Below are positions 12,596 to 26,189 of a DNA stretch of 64,000 bases, one piece after another. The stretch spans positions 1,426,001-1,490,000 of the forward strand of contig JAEVHH010000007.1 of NCBI GenBank assembly GCA_017607445.1, given 5' to 3'. Source of the stretch: Histoplasma ohiense (taxonomy: Eukaryota > Ascomycota > Eurotiomycetes > Onygenales > Ajellomycetaceae). How positions within the stretch are numbered: the stretch's first letter is position 1; each line of letters begins with the position of its first letter. Made by a program: the position numbers and the translations under genes. The notes under the pieces are model-generated. The model was not told the origin of the DNA. It was given only the letters and a program-made list of their open reading frames with translations, and made no database searches.

Positions 12596-15500
12596 ATGCA
12601 AGTAAATACAATCATAATTTCTGTCATTGTAAATAGCTTAGTCAATATACAAGCAATGATAGACAGTGGTTTTCTTCACTATGCTCTTATAGACACTCAG
12701 CTGGTTGAGAAGCATAAGCTTCAGTGTATTCTCTTTTTCAAACTGTGTAAACTCAATGAATTTGACAGCCTCAGAGGATTCACCTTCTACAACATGGTAA
12801 GATTTAATGTTGATGTAGAAGGATATGAGAAAAAGAATGTATACATATATGAAATACAAAGTCTTGAGTATGATCTAATGCTCAGTCTATCATAGCTCAC
12901 AGAATTTGGAACCTTGTTGAACACATACAATCACTGCCTTATTTTCTCAGAAGATGACTGTGTTTATGAGAAGAATGTTGATAGAACTGCTGATCTCACC
13001 CAGATATCAGCAGAAGCATACAAACTACTAATCTGTCAAGTGTATGAGAAGAAGAATGTCCAAGTGTTTGCTGCTAGCATGATGAATATCAAAAAAGTGT
13101 TAGAAAAGCTAGAACTCAAAGATCTCAAGAAACTGTGCAAGAAACTATCTGAATTGTACAAAGACTTCACAGATGTGTTTGATGAAAAAGAAGCTGAAAA
13201 GCTTTCTTCTCACTGAGAACTCAGTATAGATCATACAATCAAGTTCATCAAGAAGAATGATAAGAATCTGCAATCACTCTGAGATTCTCTCTACAGTATG
13301 TTGTATGATGAGCTTCTTGTTCTATGAAAAACACTCAATGAACTATTGAACAAAGGCTTCATTTATGTTAGCAACTCACTTGCTGCAGCATCTGTACTGT
13401 TCACAAAGAAATCAGAAGAAGGCTTATGATTCTGTGTTGACTACTGAGAACTCAACAAAATTACACAGAAGAACTGATACTCTCTCTCACTCATCAATGA
13501 AACACTTGAACAAGTAGAAAAAGTAAAATGATTTACAAAGCTTGACATCTCTGCAGCCTTCTATAAAATAAGAATTAATGAAGATGACAAATGACTAACT
13601 GCTTTTTGTATGTGTTATGAATTATACAAATGGACAGTGACTCTCTTTGGATTAGTGAATGCTCTGAGCATGTTTTAAAAATACATTAACTGGGCTCTAC
13701 AAGATCTGCTTGATGAGATTGTCTCAGTGTACATGAATGATATTCTGATCTTCACTGATGGACTGCTCACTGAGTACTGCAAGCATGTATGACAAGTGCT
13801 TGACTGTCTATGAAAAGTCAGACTGCAAGTGGACATTGACAAATGTGACTTTGAGATCAAGTCTACAATCTATCTAGAATTCATCATCAAAGCTGAAAAA
13901 GATGTATGCATGAATTCTAAGAAGATGAAAGCAATCCTCAACTGAGAGACATCAGTCTCAGTAAAAGAGACTAGAAGCTTTCTAGAATTTGTCAACTTCT
14001 ACTGAAGATTCATCAAAGACTTCTCTGATATTGTACAATCACTGACAGATCTGACTCAGAAAGATGCTGTGTTTCAATGAACTGATGAAGTGAACACAGC
14101 ATTCAAAAAGCTGAAGTATATGTTCACAAGCATCTCAATACTGCAATCATTTGATTCAGATAAGCATACAATTCTCAAAACAGACATCTCAGATTATATA
14201 GTAGATGAGACATTGATGCAATATGATAATGAAGATATTCTACAACTCTGTGTCTTCATTTTGAAAAAGATATCACCCACTGAATGCAACTACAAGATCT
14301 ACAACAAGAAGCTTCTAGTGATCATATAATGTCTTGAAGAATGAGAGTCTGAACTTATGAGTGTTGAAAAGTTTGAGATTGTTACTGATCATAAGAACTT
14401 AGAGTACTTCACAATCACTTGTAAGCTCACTGAAAGATATATGTGTTGATCATTGTTTCTTAGCTGTTTTTCATTCACAATTTATTATTGATCTGAAGTA
14501 GAGAACACTCTTGTGGATGCTCTGTTCTGCTGAGAATAAGATATGTCATCTGATGACTTGAATGACAGATGGAAACATCAAGAGCATTGATTAATTGACT
14601 CTGCAATTATAGAAAGTTCTACACAATCAGATGAATCTTATGTACATGTCAATCAGTTCTGAGCTCAAGAACCCTCACTCAAAGAACAATGAAAGCTAGC
14701 AGCAGAAGCAGATGAATTCTGACAATAAGTCACTGAAGCTGTATGAAACAGAGCACCTCAATTCCTCACAAGTGTATATTCAAGAACAGATATCTCAGCA
14801 TGTTCAATTGATGATGACAACTGCTTACACTTTTGAAATAGATGATGAGTCTCTGATTCAGAATCTCTACAAATATGAATCATGCAAGAAATTCATGACT
14901 CACTGATGATTGAACACTCAGAATATGAAATCATATACAACATCATCACTCAAGAATTCTACTGATCAGATATGTTGAAAAACATACACTGATTCATACA
15001 CAACTGTGATCACTGCAGCTCAGTGACAGTATGATATGAATGCTGAAAAGAGATGCTGAAGCCTCTATCTGTTCTCAACTGAACTTGATATAATATAGCT
15101 ATCAATTTTGCAGTTTTCTTATCTGAAAGTGAAGGTTCTACAAACATTCTAGTCATTGTCAACTGACTCAGCAAGAGTGTAATACTACAGCTCTGTGATA
15201 AGATGAATGCTGAAGTAGTTGCAGATGTCTTTGTCAGAAGTCTATTCTATTGTATACACAGTCTGCCTTCATTCATTGTGTCAGATAGAGACAGTCAATT
15301 CATCAGCACACTCTGAGCCCACATATACCAATTATTAAGAATCAAATGAAAGTTATCAATAATATATCACTCAGAGACTGATGGAGCTATTGAGAGGATG
15401 ATATAAATGATAAAGAACATTCTCTGTAAGTTCTGCAATTACACACAAGACAACTGAAGCAATCTGCTGCCACATACTGAGATTGTGATTAACAGTTGAG

Positions 15501-16150
15501 ATTCTGCTACAACAGATGTAAGCTCATTCTTTCTTCTATATGAATACAACTTAGAGATTCTGAACTTCTCTGAGACTCCCCAAGAAACTGTGTACACTCA
15601 CAGCCTCATACAGATGGCAGAGAACATCATGAGCAAGCTGAAGAAAGTCTGTGAATGAGCAGAAGCTTCAATGACTAGTATTCAGTAAGATTACAAGAAT
15701 CAAATGAACATCAGAAGAAGTTCTGCAATCTGATATTATGTAGAAGACAAAGTCTGACTGAATCTCAAGAACATAAGAATGAATCATCTCTTGTGTATAT
15801 TAGATTACCACCACACCAAATATACAGTGAAGAAAGTGTTAGACACACACAATTATCAACTCAACATCTTATCTGACATTTATGATGTCTTTCATACAAA
15901 CCTGCTCTGATCTGCGGCTGAGGATTCATTCCCCTCACAGAGAATCTTCAATTGACAGCTACTCATCATCATAGAAGAAGATAATGAACTCAAGTGAGAA
16001 ATCAAAGCAATTCTTGACAATAGAATCAACCACTGCCACTGTGAATACCTCATCAAATGAATAGAATACAATTGTCTGATCTGGGAATCTGTGTCTATCT
16101 TGAAGAACACTGTCACTCTCAACATCTACAAGTCCTCACTCATCTCAGTA
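12596..16150 (+). pseudogene. pol relic, family-1 Gypsy copy 1 (protease to chromodomain)
   Basis: An aspartic protease lies at 12650-12720 (AMIDSGF, the D-S-G triad intact). Reverse transcriptase follows at about 13320-13900 (FTKLDIS; the catalytic YMNDILIF replaces YLDDIL), then RNase H to 14330. Integrase begins with a HHCC finger near 14895-15030 (IHNCDHCSS). A chromodomain lies at about 15980-16140 (EIKAILDNRI...EYLIK). That domain places the family among chromoviruses, whose integrases home to modified histones. Stops are almost all TGA. One CAG-to-TAA change at about 13677 is an exception. Confidence 0.85.
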
Positions 16151-16161
16151 GAGAGGGATAA

Positions 16162-16758
16162 TGTGATGAATTAGTATCTGTTAGTAATTAACTTACACAA
16201 TCAACTCCTCTTCTGCATCTGCTTGTTTCTGGCTGTTGTGATCTTGTATAACTCTCAATGTTCTTTCACTCTGTGCTCTGTGCTTGTGTAGTTTCTAACA
16301 ATTCTTCTGTGTAACTCTTAACATTCTTTCACTCCATGCTCTGTGCTTGTGTAGTTTCTAACAATTCTTTTATATAGCTTCTAACATTCTCTCACTCTAT
16401 ATTCTGCATTTATATAGTCTCTAACAATTCTTCTGTGTAGCTTCTAACATTCTTTCACTTTATATTCCACATTTGTATAGTCTCTAACAATTCTTCTATA
16501 TAGCTTTCAATGATTCTCTCATTTCATACTCTGCACTTGTGTAGTTTCTAACAATTCTTCTGTATAGCTCTTAATATTCTTTCACTCTGTGTTTCACTGT
16601 GAAGCAGCTTCTGATATTCTTTCATCTCAAATTTCTCTCTATAAGAATTTTCTTTATACAATCTTTTCTTCTGATTTTCTTTCTCTTTTTTTCTTTAATC
16701 AATTTGTAATCTGTAATTAGAATAGTATCAAATCATTAATCAAAATACACTCATTACA
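16162..16758 (+). repeat. Family-1 Gypsy LTR 2 (597 bp)
   Basis: It starts TGTGATGAATTAG directly after a polypurine tract and ends CTCATTACA. It has five copies of the 63-bp unit against four in the 534-bp LTRs. It is followed by another 5' leader, so this one LTR sits between two internal regions. The only other 597-bp LTR is at 42574-43170. Confidence 0.88.
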
Positions 16759-17342
16759 TTACAAATTGATTCTTCTATATTTAAAATCTGAGTGTCTTAT
16801 TATTAGTTTTTACATCTGAGTATATCATTTAAGATTCAAATGTTTTATTATTAGTTCTTACATCTGAGTGTATTGTTTACAGATCTGAGTGTCTAGTTGT
16901 TATAAGAGATCTCTCATGAATCTGAATACTCTTATTATTAGTTATATAAACTGTTGTGTCTAAGTGTCTGAGATATAATCAACTGTGTTTTACAAAGAGA
17001 TCTGAGTGTCTACAAACTGTAACACTGCAAATAGCATTCATAAAGAAGCTTGATAAGCTTAGCATCACAATACTGCAAATAGTGTCTGTGAGAGAACTGA
17101 GTGTCTACAAGTATTCTTTTTTTTTTTTATTATTATTATATATTCTTAGATATTGAAATGAACTACAAGCAATTCTATGAACATCTGCTGCATTCAAACA
17201 CAGTGAATGATAACTTAGATCTACAAAGCATTCTTCAGTAGCAGATACTACAGATGACTGAATTACAACAATGATTTGCTGAGATGAGTATTTTCACATT
17301 CACTATTTCTTCTACACTCACATTTCATAAAAAGTTCTCAAG
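16759..17342 (+). pseudogene. Leader and gag start of an interrupted family-1 copy
   Basis: The untranslated leader and the gag ATG (about 17158) are followed by roughly 60 codons, cut at TTCTCAAG (17342) by the complete element 17343-23424. The frame resumes at 23425 with the same TCAAG, giving a 5-bp target duplication. The same host copy is cut again at 25289. Confidence 0.85.
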
Positions 17343-17876
17343 TGTGATGAGTTAGCATTTATTAGTAATTAACTTACACAATCAACTCCTTTTCTGCATC
17401 TGCTTGTTTCTGACTGTTGTGATCTTGTATAACTCTTGATGTTCTTCTGCTCTGTGCTCTGCACTTGTATAGTCTCTAACAATTCTTCTGTGTAGCTTCT
17501 AACATTCTTCCACTCTGTATTCCACACTTGTGTAGTCTCTAACAATTCTTTCATATAGTCTTCAATGATTCTCCCACTTCACACTCTGCACTCATGTAGT
17601 TTCTAACAATTCTTCTATATAGCTCTCAATGATTCTTTCACTTCATGCTCTGCATTTATGTAGTTTCTAACAATTCTTCTGTATAGCTCTTAATGTTCTT
17701 CTGCTCTGTGCTTCACTGTAAAGTGACTTCTGATATTCTTTCACTCTGAAATTCTCTCTATAACAATTCTCTTCATACAATCTTTTCTTCTGATTTCTTT
17801 TCTCTTTCTTTTCTTAATCAATTTGTAATCTGTATTAGAATAGTGCTAGATTGTTAATCAAAGTACATCTATTATA
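17343..17876 (+). repeat. 5' LTR of the nested Gypsy (LTR 3)
   Basis: 534 bp, TGTGATGAG to CTATTATA. The usual terminal TTACA has decayed to TTATA. Confidence 0.88.
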
Positions 17877-18257
17877 TTATGAATTGATTCTTCTGCATTT
17901 AAAATCTGAATGTCTTGTTATTAGTTCTTACATCTGAGTGTGTTGTTATCAGTTCTTACATCTGAGTGTGTTGTTTACAGATCTGAGTGTCTAGTTGTTA
18001 CAAGAGATTCCTTGTGAGTCTGAGTGTCTCTATCATTAGTTATATAGATCATTGTGTCTAAGTGTTCAAGACACAATCAACTGTGTTCTACAAGACTCAA
18101 GTGTCTACAAATCATAACACTGTGAATAGCATTCATAAAGAAGCTTGACAAAGCTTAGCACTGCAACATTGCAAATAGTGTCTGTGAGAGAACTGAGTGT
18201 CTACAAATATTCCTTTTCTTTTTTTTATATTATTATTACATATTCTTAGACATTGAA

Positions 18258-19340
18258 ATGAACTACAAACAATTCTACAAACACTCACTGCATCTGAATG
18301 TGGTGGATGATAACTTAGATCTATGAAGCATCCTCCAGCAGCAGATGCTACAGATGATCAAATTGCAACAACAACTTGCTGAAATGAGCACTTCTGCATT
18401 TATCATTTCTTCTACACCCACATCTCACAAAAAGCCTTCAAGAGAGAAGCTCTCAATCCTTGATAAATACAAGAAAAATCTAGCACTCTACCTTGCATGG
18501 AAATCAAAAGTGAATATCAAATTGAACATTGATGAACAAGCAATAGACTCACTATTCAATCAAGTGTGGTATATTCATAGCAGATTGAATGGTGATGTGT
18601 TAGCAAAATTCCAATTCTGAATGAGTCATTGTCAGAATCATCAGTGTATGTCAGAGCTAGTCTTCTGACAACTCAACTCTCTCTTCCTCAATTCTACACT
18701 TCAAGTCAAGATGTTGAACTGATTTAATCAGACTCATCAGATGAATGTCACATTGACAATTTATCTTTCTGAATTTGATTGCAAGCTTCTAGAAGCAGAT
18801 GGGCAAGACTGAAATGACACTGTCAAGATCAATATGTTATTCAAGAACTTGAACTTTCAATTGCATAACTGAAGTGTAGAATGTTTGAAACTCTCAATAT
18901 ACAGTGAATTCTGCACTGATTTTTGTCTGTTGAACAACAATCTGTCTCAGTTTCATGCACTTTCAAATTATAGAGAATTTCACTGAACAAATGTGTACAC
19001 TCTGAACTGCTCTGCAGTGTCCCTCATCTCTGAATCAGAATCAATGAACTGAGTTTCATATATGAACACAAGTCATCTGAGAATCTTCAATGTCTCAGAG
19101 AAGAACATCACTGACTGAATCATCAGAGAAGTCTGCATATACTGTGACAAGTCAGAACACTTCACAAATCAATGTTCAAATGCAATCACTTCAAGTAAAT
19201 CCCTCACACATGTGAATGCTGTGTCATCTGTGGATAGGCAAGAACAGAGAAAAGACAAGCTCTCACTCTAAAATATGAATGAGAGCTCAAGAAGCAAAAA
19301 GCTAGCTGAAGATTTGAGTAGAAAATACAAGTAAATGCAA
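18258..19340 (+). pseudogene. gag relic of the nested Gypsy
   Basis: It starts at ATG 18258. The open stretch 18345-18620 includes the KYKKNLALYLAWKSK region common to all copies. The CCHC zinc knuckle lies near 19130-19175 (CIYCDKSEHFTNQC). It is interrupted by TGA codons and a few frame changes. The protein would be the capsid and nucleocapsid precursor. Confidence 0.8.
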
Positions 19341-19349
19341 TCATAATCT

Positions 19350-22300
19350 CTGCTATTGTAAATAGCTTAGTCAATGTATGAGCAATGATAGACAGTGATT
19401 TCCTTCACTACACTCTTATAGACACTCAGCTGATTGAGAAGCACAAGCTTCAGTATATCCCCTTTCTCAAATCATATAAACTCAGTGAATTTGACAGCCT
19501 CAGAGGATTCATCTTCTACAATATAATAAGATTTAATGTCAATGTAGAAGAACATGAGAAAAAAAATGTATATGCATACAAAATACAAAACCTTGAGTAT
19601 AATCTAATACTCAGTCTATCATGACTCACAGAATTTGAAACCTTGTTGAACACACACAATCACTGTCTTATTTTCTCAGAAGACAACTGTGTTTATAAGA
19701 AGAATGTCAATAGAACTGCTGATCTCATTCAGATATCAGCAGAAGCATACAAACTACTAATCTGTCAAGCATATAAGAAGAAGAATGTTCAAGTGTTCAC
19801 TGCTAGCATAATGAATATCAAGAAAGTGTTAGAAAAGTTAGAACTCAAAGATCTCAAAAAACTATACAAGAAACTATCTGAATTGTACAAAGACTTCACA
19901 GATATATTCAATGAGAAAGAAGCTGAAAAGCTTCTCTTTCACTGAGAATTCAGTATAGATCATATAATTGAGCTTATCAAGAAAGACAGTAAAAATCTGC
20001 AATCACTCTGAGATTCTCTCTACAGTATATTGCACAATGAGCTTCTCATTCTACAAAAAATACTCAATAAATTACTAGATAAAGACTTCATTTGTGTTAG
20101 CAACTCATCTGCTGCAGCATCTGTACTGTTTGTGAAGAAATCAGAAGAAGGCTTACAATTCTGCATCAATTATCAAAAACTCAACAAGATTATGTGGAAG
20201 GACTGATACCCTCTTCCACTCATCAATGAAACACTCAAATAGATAGAAAAAGTAAAATGATTTACAAAACTTGACATCTCTGCAGTCTTCTACAAGATAA
20301 GAATTAATGAAGATGATGAATGACTAACTGTCTTTTGTATGTGTTACAGATTATATGAATGAACAGTGACTCTTTTTGAATTAGTGAATGCTCTGAGTAT
20401 ATTTCAGAAATACATTAACTGAGCTCTATGAGATCTGCTCAATGAGATCATTTCAGTGTACATGAATGATATTTTGATCTTCACTGATGAATCACTCATT
20501 GAGTATTGTAAGCATATATGACAAGTGCTTGACTGTCTATGAAAAGCTGAACTGCAAGTGGATATTGACAAATGTGACTTTGAGATTAAGTCTACAATCT
20601 ATCTAGAATTCATCATCAAAGCTGAAAAAGATATACACATGAATTCTAAGAAGATGGAAGCAATTCTCAACTGAGAGACATCAGTCTTAGTAAAAGAGAC
20701 TAGAAGCTTTCTAGAATTCATCAACTTCTACTGAAGATTCATCAAAGACTTCTTCAATATCATACAATCACTGACAGATCTGACTCAGAAAGACACTGTA
20801 TTTCAATGAACTGATGAAGTAGATACAGCATTCAAAAAGCTGAAGTGTATATTCACAAACACTTCAATGCTGCAATCATTCAATTCAGATAAGCATACAA
20901 TTCTCAAAACAGACATCTTGAATTATGTAGTAGATAAGACATTAATGCAATATGATAATGAAGATGTTCTACAATCTTGTGTTTTCATCTTGAAAAAGAT
21001 GTCATTCACTGAATGCAACTACAAGATCTATGACAAAGAGCTTCTAGCAATCATATAATATCTCAAGAAATGAAAGTCTGAACTTATGAGTGTTGAGAAG
21101 TTTGAAATTGTTATCAATTATAAAAACTTAGAATACTTCACAATCACTTGTAAGCTTACTGAGAGGCATATGCATTGATTATTGTTTCTTAGCTGTTTTT
21201 CATTCACAATTCATTATCAATCTGAAGTAGAGAACATTCTTGCAGATGCTCTGTTCTGCTGAGAACAAGATATATCATCTGATGATTTAGATGACAGATG
21301 GAAACACTGAGAGCATTGATTAATTGACTCTGCAATTATAGAAAGTTCTATACAATCAGATGAACTCTGCATATATATCAATCAGATTCAAGCTCAAGAA
21401 CTCTTGCTTGAAGAACAATGAAGACTAGCAGCAGAAGCAGATAAATTCTGACAACAAGCTGTCAAAGTTATACAAAGCAGAGCATCTCAATTCCCCACAG
21501 ACATATACTCAAGAACAGATATCTCAGCATATTCAATTGATGATGACAACTGCTTACACTTTTGAGATAGATGATGAATCCTCAATTCAGAATCTCTACA
21601 AACACAGATCATGCAAGAAATTCATGATTCACTGATGACTGAGTATTCAGAATATGAAATCATGTACAACATCATTGTCTGAGAATTCTACTGATCAGAT
21701 ATGTCAAAAGACATACATCAGTTCATACACAACTGTGATTGCTGCAGCTCAGTGATGATATAATGTGAATATTAAAAAAAAATACTGAAGTCTTTATCTG
21801 TTCTCAACTGAACTTGATGTGATATAGCTATTGATTTTGCAGTTTTCTTATCTGAAAGTGAAGATTCTACAAACATTCTAGTCATTGTCAACTGACTCAG
21901 TAAGAATGTAATATCACAGCTCTGTGATAAGATGAACACTGAAGTAGTTGCAGATGTCTTTGTCAGAAGCTCATTCTATTGTATATATGATCTGTCTTCA
22001 TTCATTGTATCAGATAGAGACAGTCAATTCATCAGCACACTCTGAATCTATGTATATCAATTATTAAGAATTGAATGGAAGTTATCAACAGCATATCACT
22101 CAGAGACTAATGAAGCTATTGAGAGAATGATACAAACAGTAAAGAACATTCTCTGTAAGTTCTGCAATTACACACAAGACAACTGAAGCAATCTGCTGTC
22201 ACACACTGAGATTACAATTAATGATTGAGATTTCACTACAACAGATATAAGTTCATTTTTTCTTCTATACAGATACAACTTAGAGATTCTGAACTTCTCT

Positions 22301-22880
22301 GAGACTTTTCAAGAAACTGCATACATCTGCAGCCTCATATAGACAGCAGAGAACATCATGAGCAAGCTGAAGAAAGCTCACAAATAGACAGAAACTTCAA
22401 TGATCAGCACTCAGTAAGATTATAAAAATCAAACAAACATCAGAAGAAGTTCTGCAATTTGATATTATATAGAAGACAAAGTCTGACTGAATCTCAAGAA
22501 TATAAGAACAGATCATTTCTTGTGTACACTAGATTATCATCACACTAAGTATACAGTGAAGAAAATGCTAGATATACACAATTATCAACTCAACACTCTG
22601 TCTGACATTCACAATATCTTTCATACAAACCTGCTTCAATCTGCAGCTGAGAATCCATTCCCCTCACAGAGAATCTTCAATTGACAGCCATCTGTTATCA
22701 TAGAAGAAGACAATGAACTTGAGTGAGAAATCAAAGCAATTTTTGACAATAGAATCAACTGCCACTGCTGTGAATACCTTGTCAAATGAATAGAATACAA
22801 TCATTCAATCTGAGAACTCATGTTCATCTTGAAGAACACTGCTGCTCTCAACATCTATAAGTTCTCACTCACTCTGATAG
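19350..22880 (+). pseudogene. pol relic of the nested Gypsy
   Basis: The protease is near 19385 (MIDSDF, where the glycine of D-S-G has changed to Asp). Reverse transcriptase is at about 20080-20620 (VYMNDILIF), RNase H to 21058, integrase HHCC near 21630-21750 and integrase core to 22330. The chromodomain is at about 22720-22865. Gaps in the frame are mainly TGA. The loss of the protease glycine and the Asp pair means this copy cannot replicate itself. Confidence 0.83.
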
Positions 22881-22890
22881 AGAGGGATAA

Positions 22891-23424
22891 TGTGATGGGT
22901 TAGCATCTGTTAGTAATTAACTTATGCAATCAACTCTTCTTCTGTATTCACTTATTTCTGACTGTTGTGATTTTATATAATTCTCAACATTCTTTCACTT
23001 CATACTCTGTGCTTGTGTAGTCTCTAACAATTCTTCTATATAGCTTCTAATGTTCTTTCACTTCATATTCTATACTTGTGTAGTCTCTAACAATTCTTCT
23101 GCATAGTCTTCAATGATTCTCTCATTTCACACTCTGTACTTGTATAGTTTCTAACAATTCTTCTGTGTAGCTCTCAATGATTCTCTCATCTCACACTCTG
23201 TGCTTGTGTAGTTTCTAATGATTCTTCTGCATAGCTCTTAACATTCTTCCACTTCACACTTCACTGTGAAGTGGCTTCTGATATTCTTCCATTCTGAAAT
23301 TCTCTCTATAAGAACTCTCTTCATATGACCTTTTCTTCTGATTTCTTTTCTCTTTCTTTTCTTAATTAATTCATAATCTGTATTAGAATAGTGCTAGATC
23401 GTTAATCGAAGTACGCTCATTACA
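22891..23424 (+). repeat. 3' LTR of the nested Gypsy (LTR 4)
   Basis: 534 bp, TGTGATGGG to CTCATTACA, preceded by the polypurine tract and followed by the TCAAG target duplication. It keeps CpGs near its 3' end that LTR 3 has lost. Confidence 0.9.
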
Positions 23425-25289
23425 TCAAGAGAGAAGCTCTCAATCCTCAATAAATACAAAAAAAATCTAGCACTCTATCTTATATGAAAGTCAAAAGTAA
23501 ATATCAAATTGAACATCAATGAATGAGCAATAGACTTGCTATTCAATCAAATGTAGTACATTTATAGCAGATTGAATGACAATATATTAGCAAAATTTCA
23601 ACTCTGAATGAGTCATTGTCAGAATCATCAGCATATATCAGAGCTAGTCTTCTAACAACTCAACTCTCTCTTTCTCAATTCTACACTTCAAATCAAAGTA
23701 TTAGACTGACTTAATCAGACTTATTAGATAGATGTTGTATTGACAACTTATCTTTCTAAATTCAATCACAAACTTCTAGAAGCAGATGAGTAAGACTGAA
23801 ATGACACTGTCAAAATCAATATACTGTTCAAGAATTTGAACTTTCAGTTGTATAACTGAAGTGTAAAATATCTGAAACTCTTAATATACAGTGAATTCTG
23901 TGCTGATTTTTGTCTGTTGAACAACAATCTGTTTCAGTTCTGTGTACTTCAAAATTATAGAGAATTTCATTGAATAAATATATACACTTCAAATCATTCT
24001 GCAGCATCTCTCATCTCTGAATCAGAATCAATGAATTAAGTCTTATATATGAATGCAAGTCATTTGAGAGTTTCTAATGTCTCAGAGAAGAATATCACTG
24101 ATTAAATCATCAGAGAAGTCTGCATACACTGTGACAAGTCAGAACACTTTACAAATCAATGTTCAAATATGATCACTCTGAGTAAACCCTCCACACATGT
24201 GAACACTGCATTGTCTGTGAACAAGTAAGAACAGAGAAAAGATAAGCTCTCACTTTAAAATACAGATAAAAACTCAAGAAGCAGAAAGCTAGCTGAAGAT
24301 TTGAATAGAAGATATAAATGAATGCAATTATAATCTCTATTATTGTAAATAATTTAGTCAATATACAAACAATGATAGACAGTGATTTTCTTCACTACAC
24401 TTTTATAGATATTCAGCTGATTGAGAAGCATAAGCTTCAGTGTATCTTCTTTTTCAAACTGAATAAACTCAGTGTATTTAACAGTCTCAGAGAATCCATC
24501 TTCTACAACATGATAAGATTTAATATCAATGTAGAAGAATATGAGAAAAAGAATGTATATATATATGAAATACAAAATCTTGAGTACAATCTAATACTCA
24601 GTCTATCATAACTCACAGAATTTGAAACCTTGTTGAATGCATGCAATCACTGTCTTATTTTTTCAGAAGACAACTGTATTTACAAGAAGAATGTTGATAG
24701 AACCACTGATCTCACTCAGATATCAATAAAAGTATACAAACTACTAATTCATCAAGCATATAAGAAGAAGAATATCCAAGTGTTCACTGCTAGTATAACT
24801 GATATCAAAAAAGTGTTAGAAAAGTTAGAACTCAAAGATCTCAAAAATAACTATACAAAAAATTATCTGAATTGTATGAAGACTTTACAGATGTATTCAA
24901 TAAGAAAAAAGCTGAAAAGCTTTTCTCTCACTGAGAACTCAGTATAGATCATACAATCAAGCTTATCAAGAAAGACAATAAAAACTCACAATCACTCTGA
25001 GATTCTCTCTACAGTATATCACACAACAAGCTTCTCATTCTATAAAAAACACTCAATGAATTATTAGACAAAGACTTTATTTGTATTAGCAACTCATTCA
25101 CTGCAGTATCTGTATTATTTGCAAAGAAATCAGAAGAAGACTTATGATTCTGCATCAACTATCAAGAACTCAACAAGATTATATGAAAGAACTGATATTT
25201 TCTCTCACTCATCAATGAAACATTTGAATAAATAGAAAAAACAAAATGATTTATAAAACTTGACATCTCTGCAGCCTTCTACAAGATAA
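23425..25289 (+). pseudogene. gag to reverse transcriptase segment of the interrupted family-1 copy
   Basis: This continues the gag frame broken at 17342, through the zinc knuckle (about 24120-24165), protease (24318-24611) and the first part of reverse transcriptase. It stops at CTACAAGATAA where the element 25290-37159 is inserted. Its continuation starts at 37160 with the duplicated GATAA. It is more decayed than the elements inserted into it, as expected for an older copy. Confidence 0.85.
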
Positions 25290-25823
25290 TGTGACGGGTT
25301 AGCACCTGTTAGTAATTAACTTACGCAATCAACTCCCCTCCTGCACCCGCTTGTTCCTGGCTGTTGTGACCTCGCATAATCCTCGATGTTCTTCCGCTCT
25401 GTGCTCCGCGCTCACATAGTTTCTAATGATTCTTCCACATAGCTCTTAACATTCTTCCACTCCATGCTCTGTGCTTGTATAGTCTCTAACAATTCTTCTG
25501 CATAGCTTCTTACATTCTCCCACTCTGTGTTCTGCACTCATATAGTCTCTAACAATTCTTCTGTGTAGCTCTCAATGATTCCTCTGCTCTATATTCCATG
25601 CTTGTATAGCTTCTAATGATTCTTACACATATCTCTTAATATTCTTCCACTCTGCATTTCACTGTGAAGTGGCTTCTGATATTCTTCTGTTCTGAACTTT
25701 TCTCTATAAGAATCTTCTTCATACAATCTTTTCTTCTGATTTCTTTTCTCTTTCTTTTCTTAATCAATTTGTAATCTGTAATTAGAATAGTACCAAATCA
25801 TTAATTGAAGTACATCTGTTACA
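25290..25823 (+). repeat. 5' LTR (LTR 5), best preserved 5' end
   Basis: 534 bp. The first 130 bases keep many CpG and CpC sites that are TpG, CpA or TpC in other copies. This makes it the best reference for the ancestral LTR and for reading the decay pattern. Confidence 0.9.
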
Positions 25824-26189
25824 TTATGAATTGATTCTTCTGTGTTTAAGATCTGAGTGTCTTGTGATTAGTTCTTACATCTGAGTGTGTCATTATCAGT
25901 TCTTACATCTGAGTGCATCATTTACAGATCTGAGTGTCTAGTCATTACAAGAGATTTCTCATGAGTCTGAGTGCCCTTATCATTAGTTATATAGACTGTT
26001 GTGTCTAAGCATTTGAAATACAATTGACAGTGTTCTACAAGACCTGAGTGTCTACAAACTGTAATGCTGTGAATAGTGTTCATGAAGAAGCTTGATCAAG
26101 CTTAGTGCTGCAACACTGTGAATAGTATCTGTGAGAGAACTGAGTATTTCTTTTCTTTTTTTTTATTATTATATGTTCTTAGATATTGA

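Larger units (their letters stand above)
11154..16161 (+). mobile_element. Internal region of family-1 chromodomain Gypsy, copy 1
   Basis: A complete internal region: untranslated leader of about 375 bases with TCTGAGTGT repeats, gag, protease, reverse transcriptase, RNase H, integrase, chromodomain, and a polypurine tract (AGAGAGGGATAA) just before LTR 2. Its left LTR is 534 bp and its right LTR 597 bp, so the pair does not derive from one insertion. Confidence 0.88.
17343..23424 (+). mobile_element. Complete family-1 chromodomain Gypsy, nested copy (6.08 kb)
   Basis: Two 534-bp LTRs (17343-17876 and 22891-23424) flank a full internal region. The perfect 5-bp duplication TCAAG lies at 17338-17342 and 23425-23429. 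It is inserted in the gag of an older copy. The internal region ends in the AGAGAGGGATAA polypurine tract. All reading frames are decayed. Confidence 0.93.
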
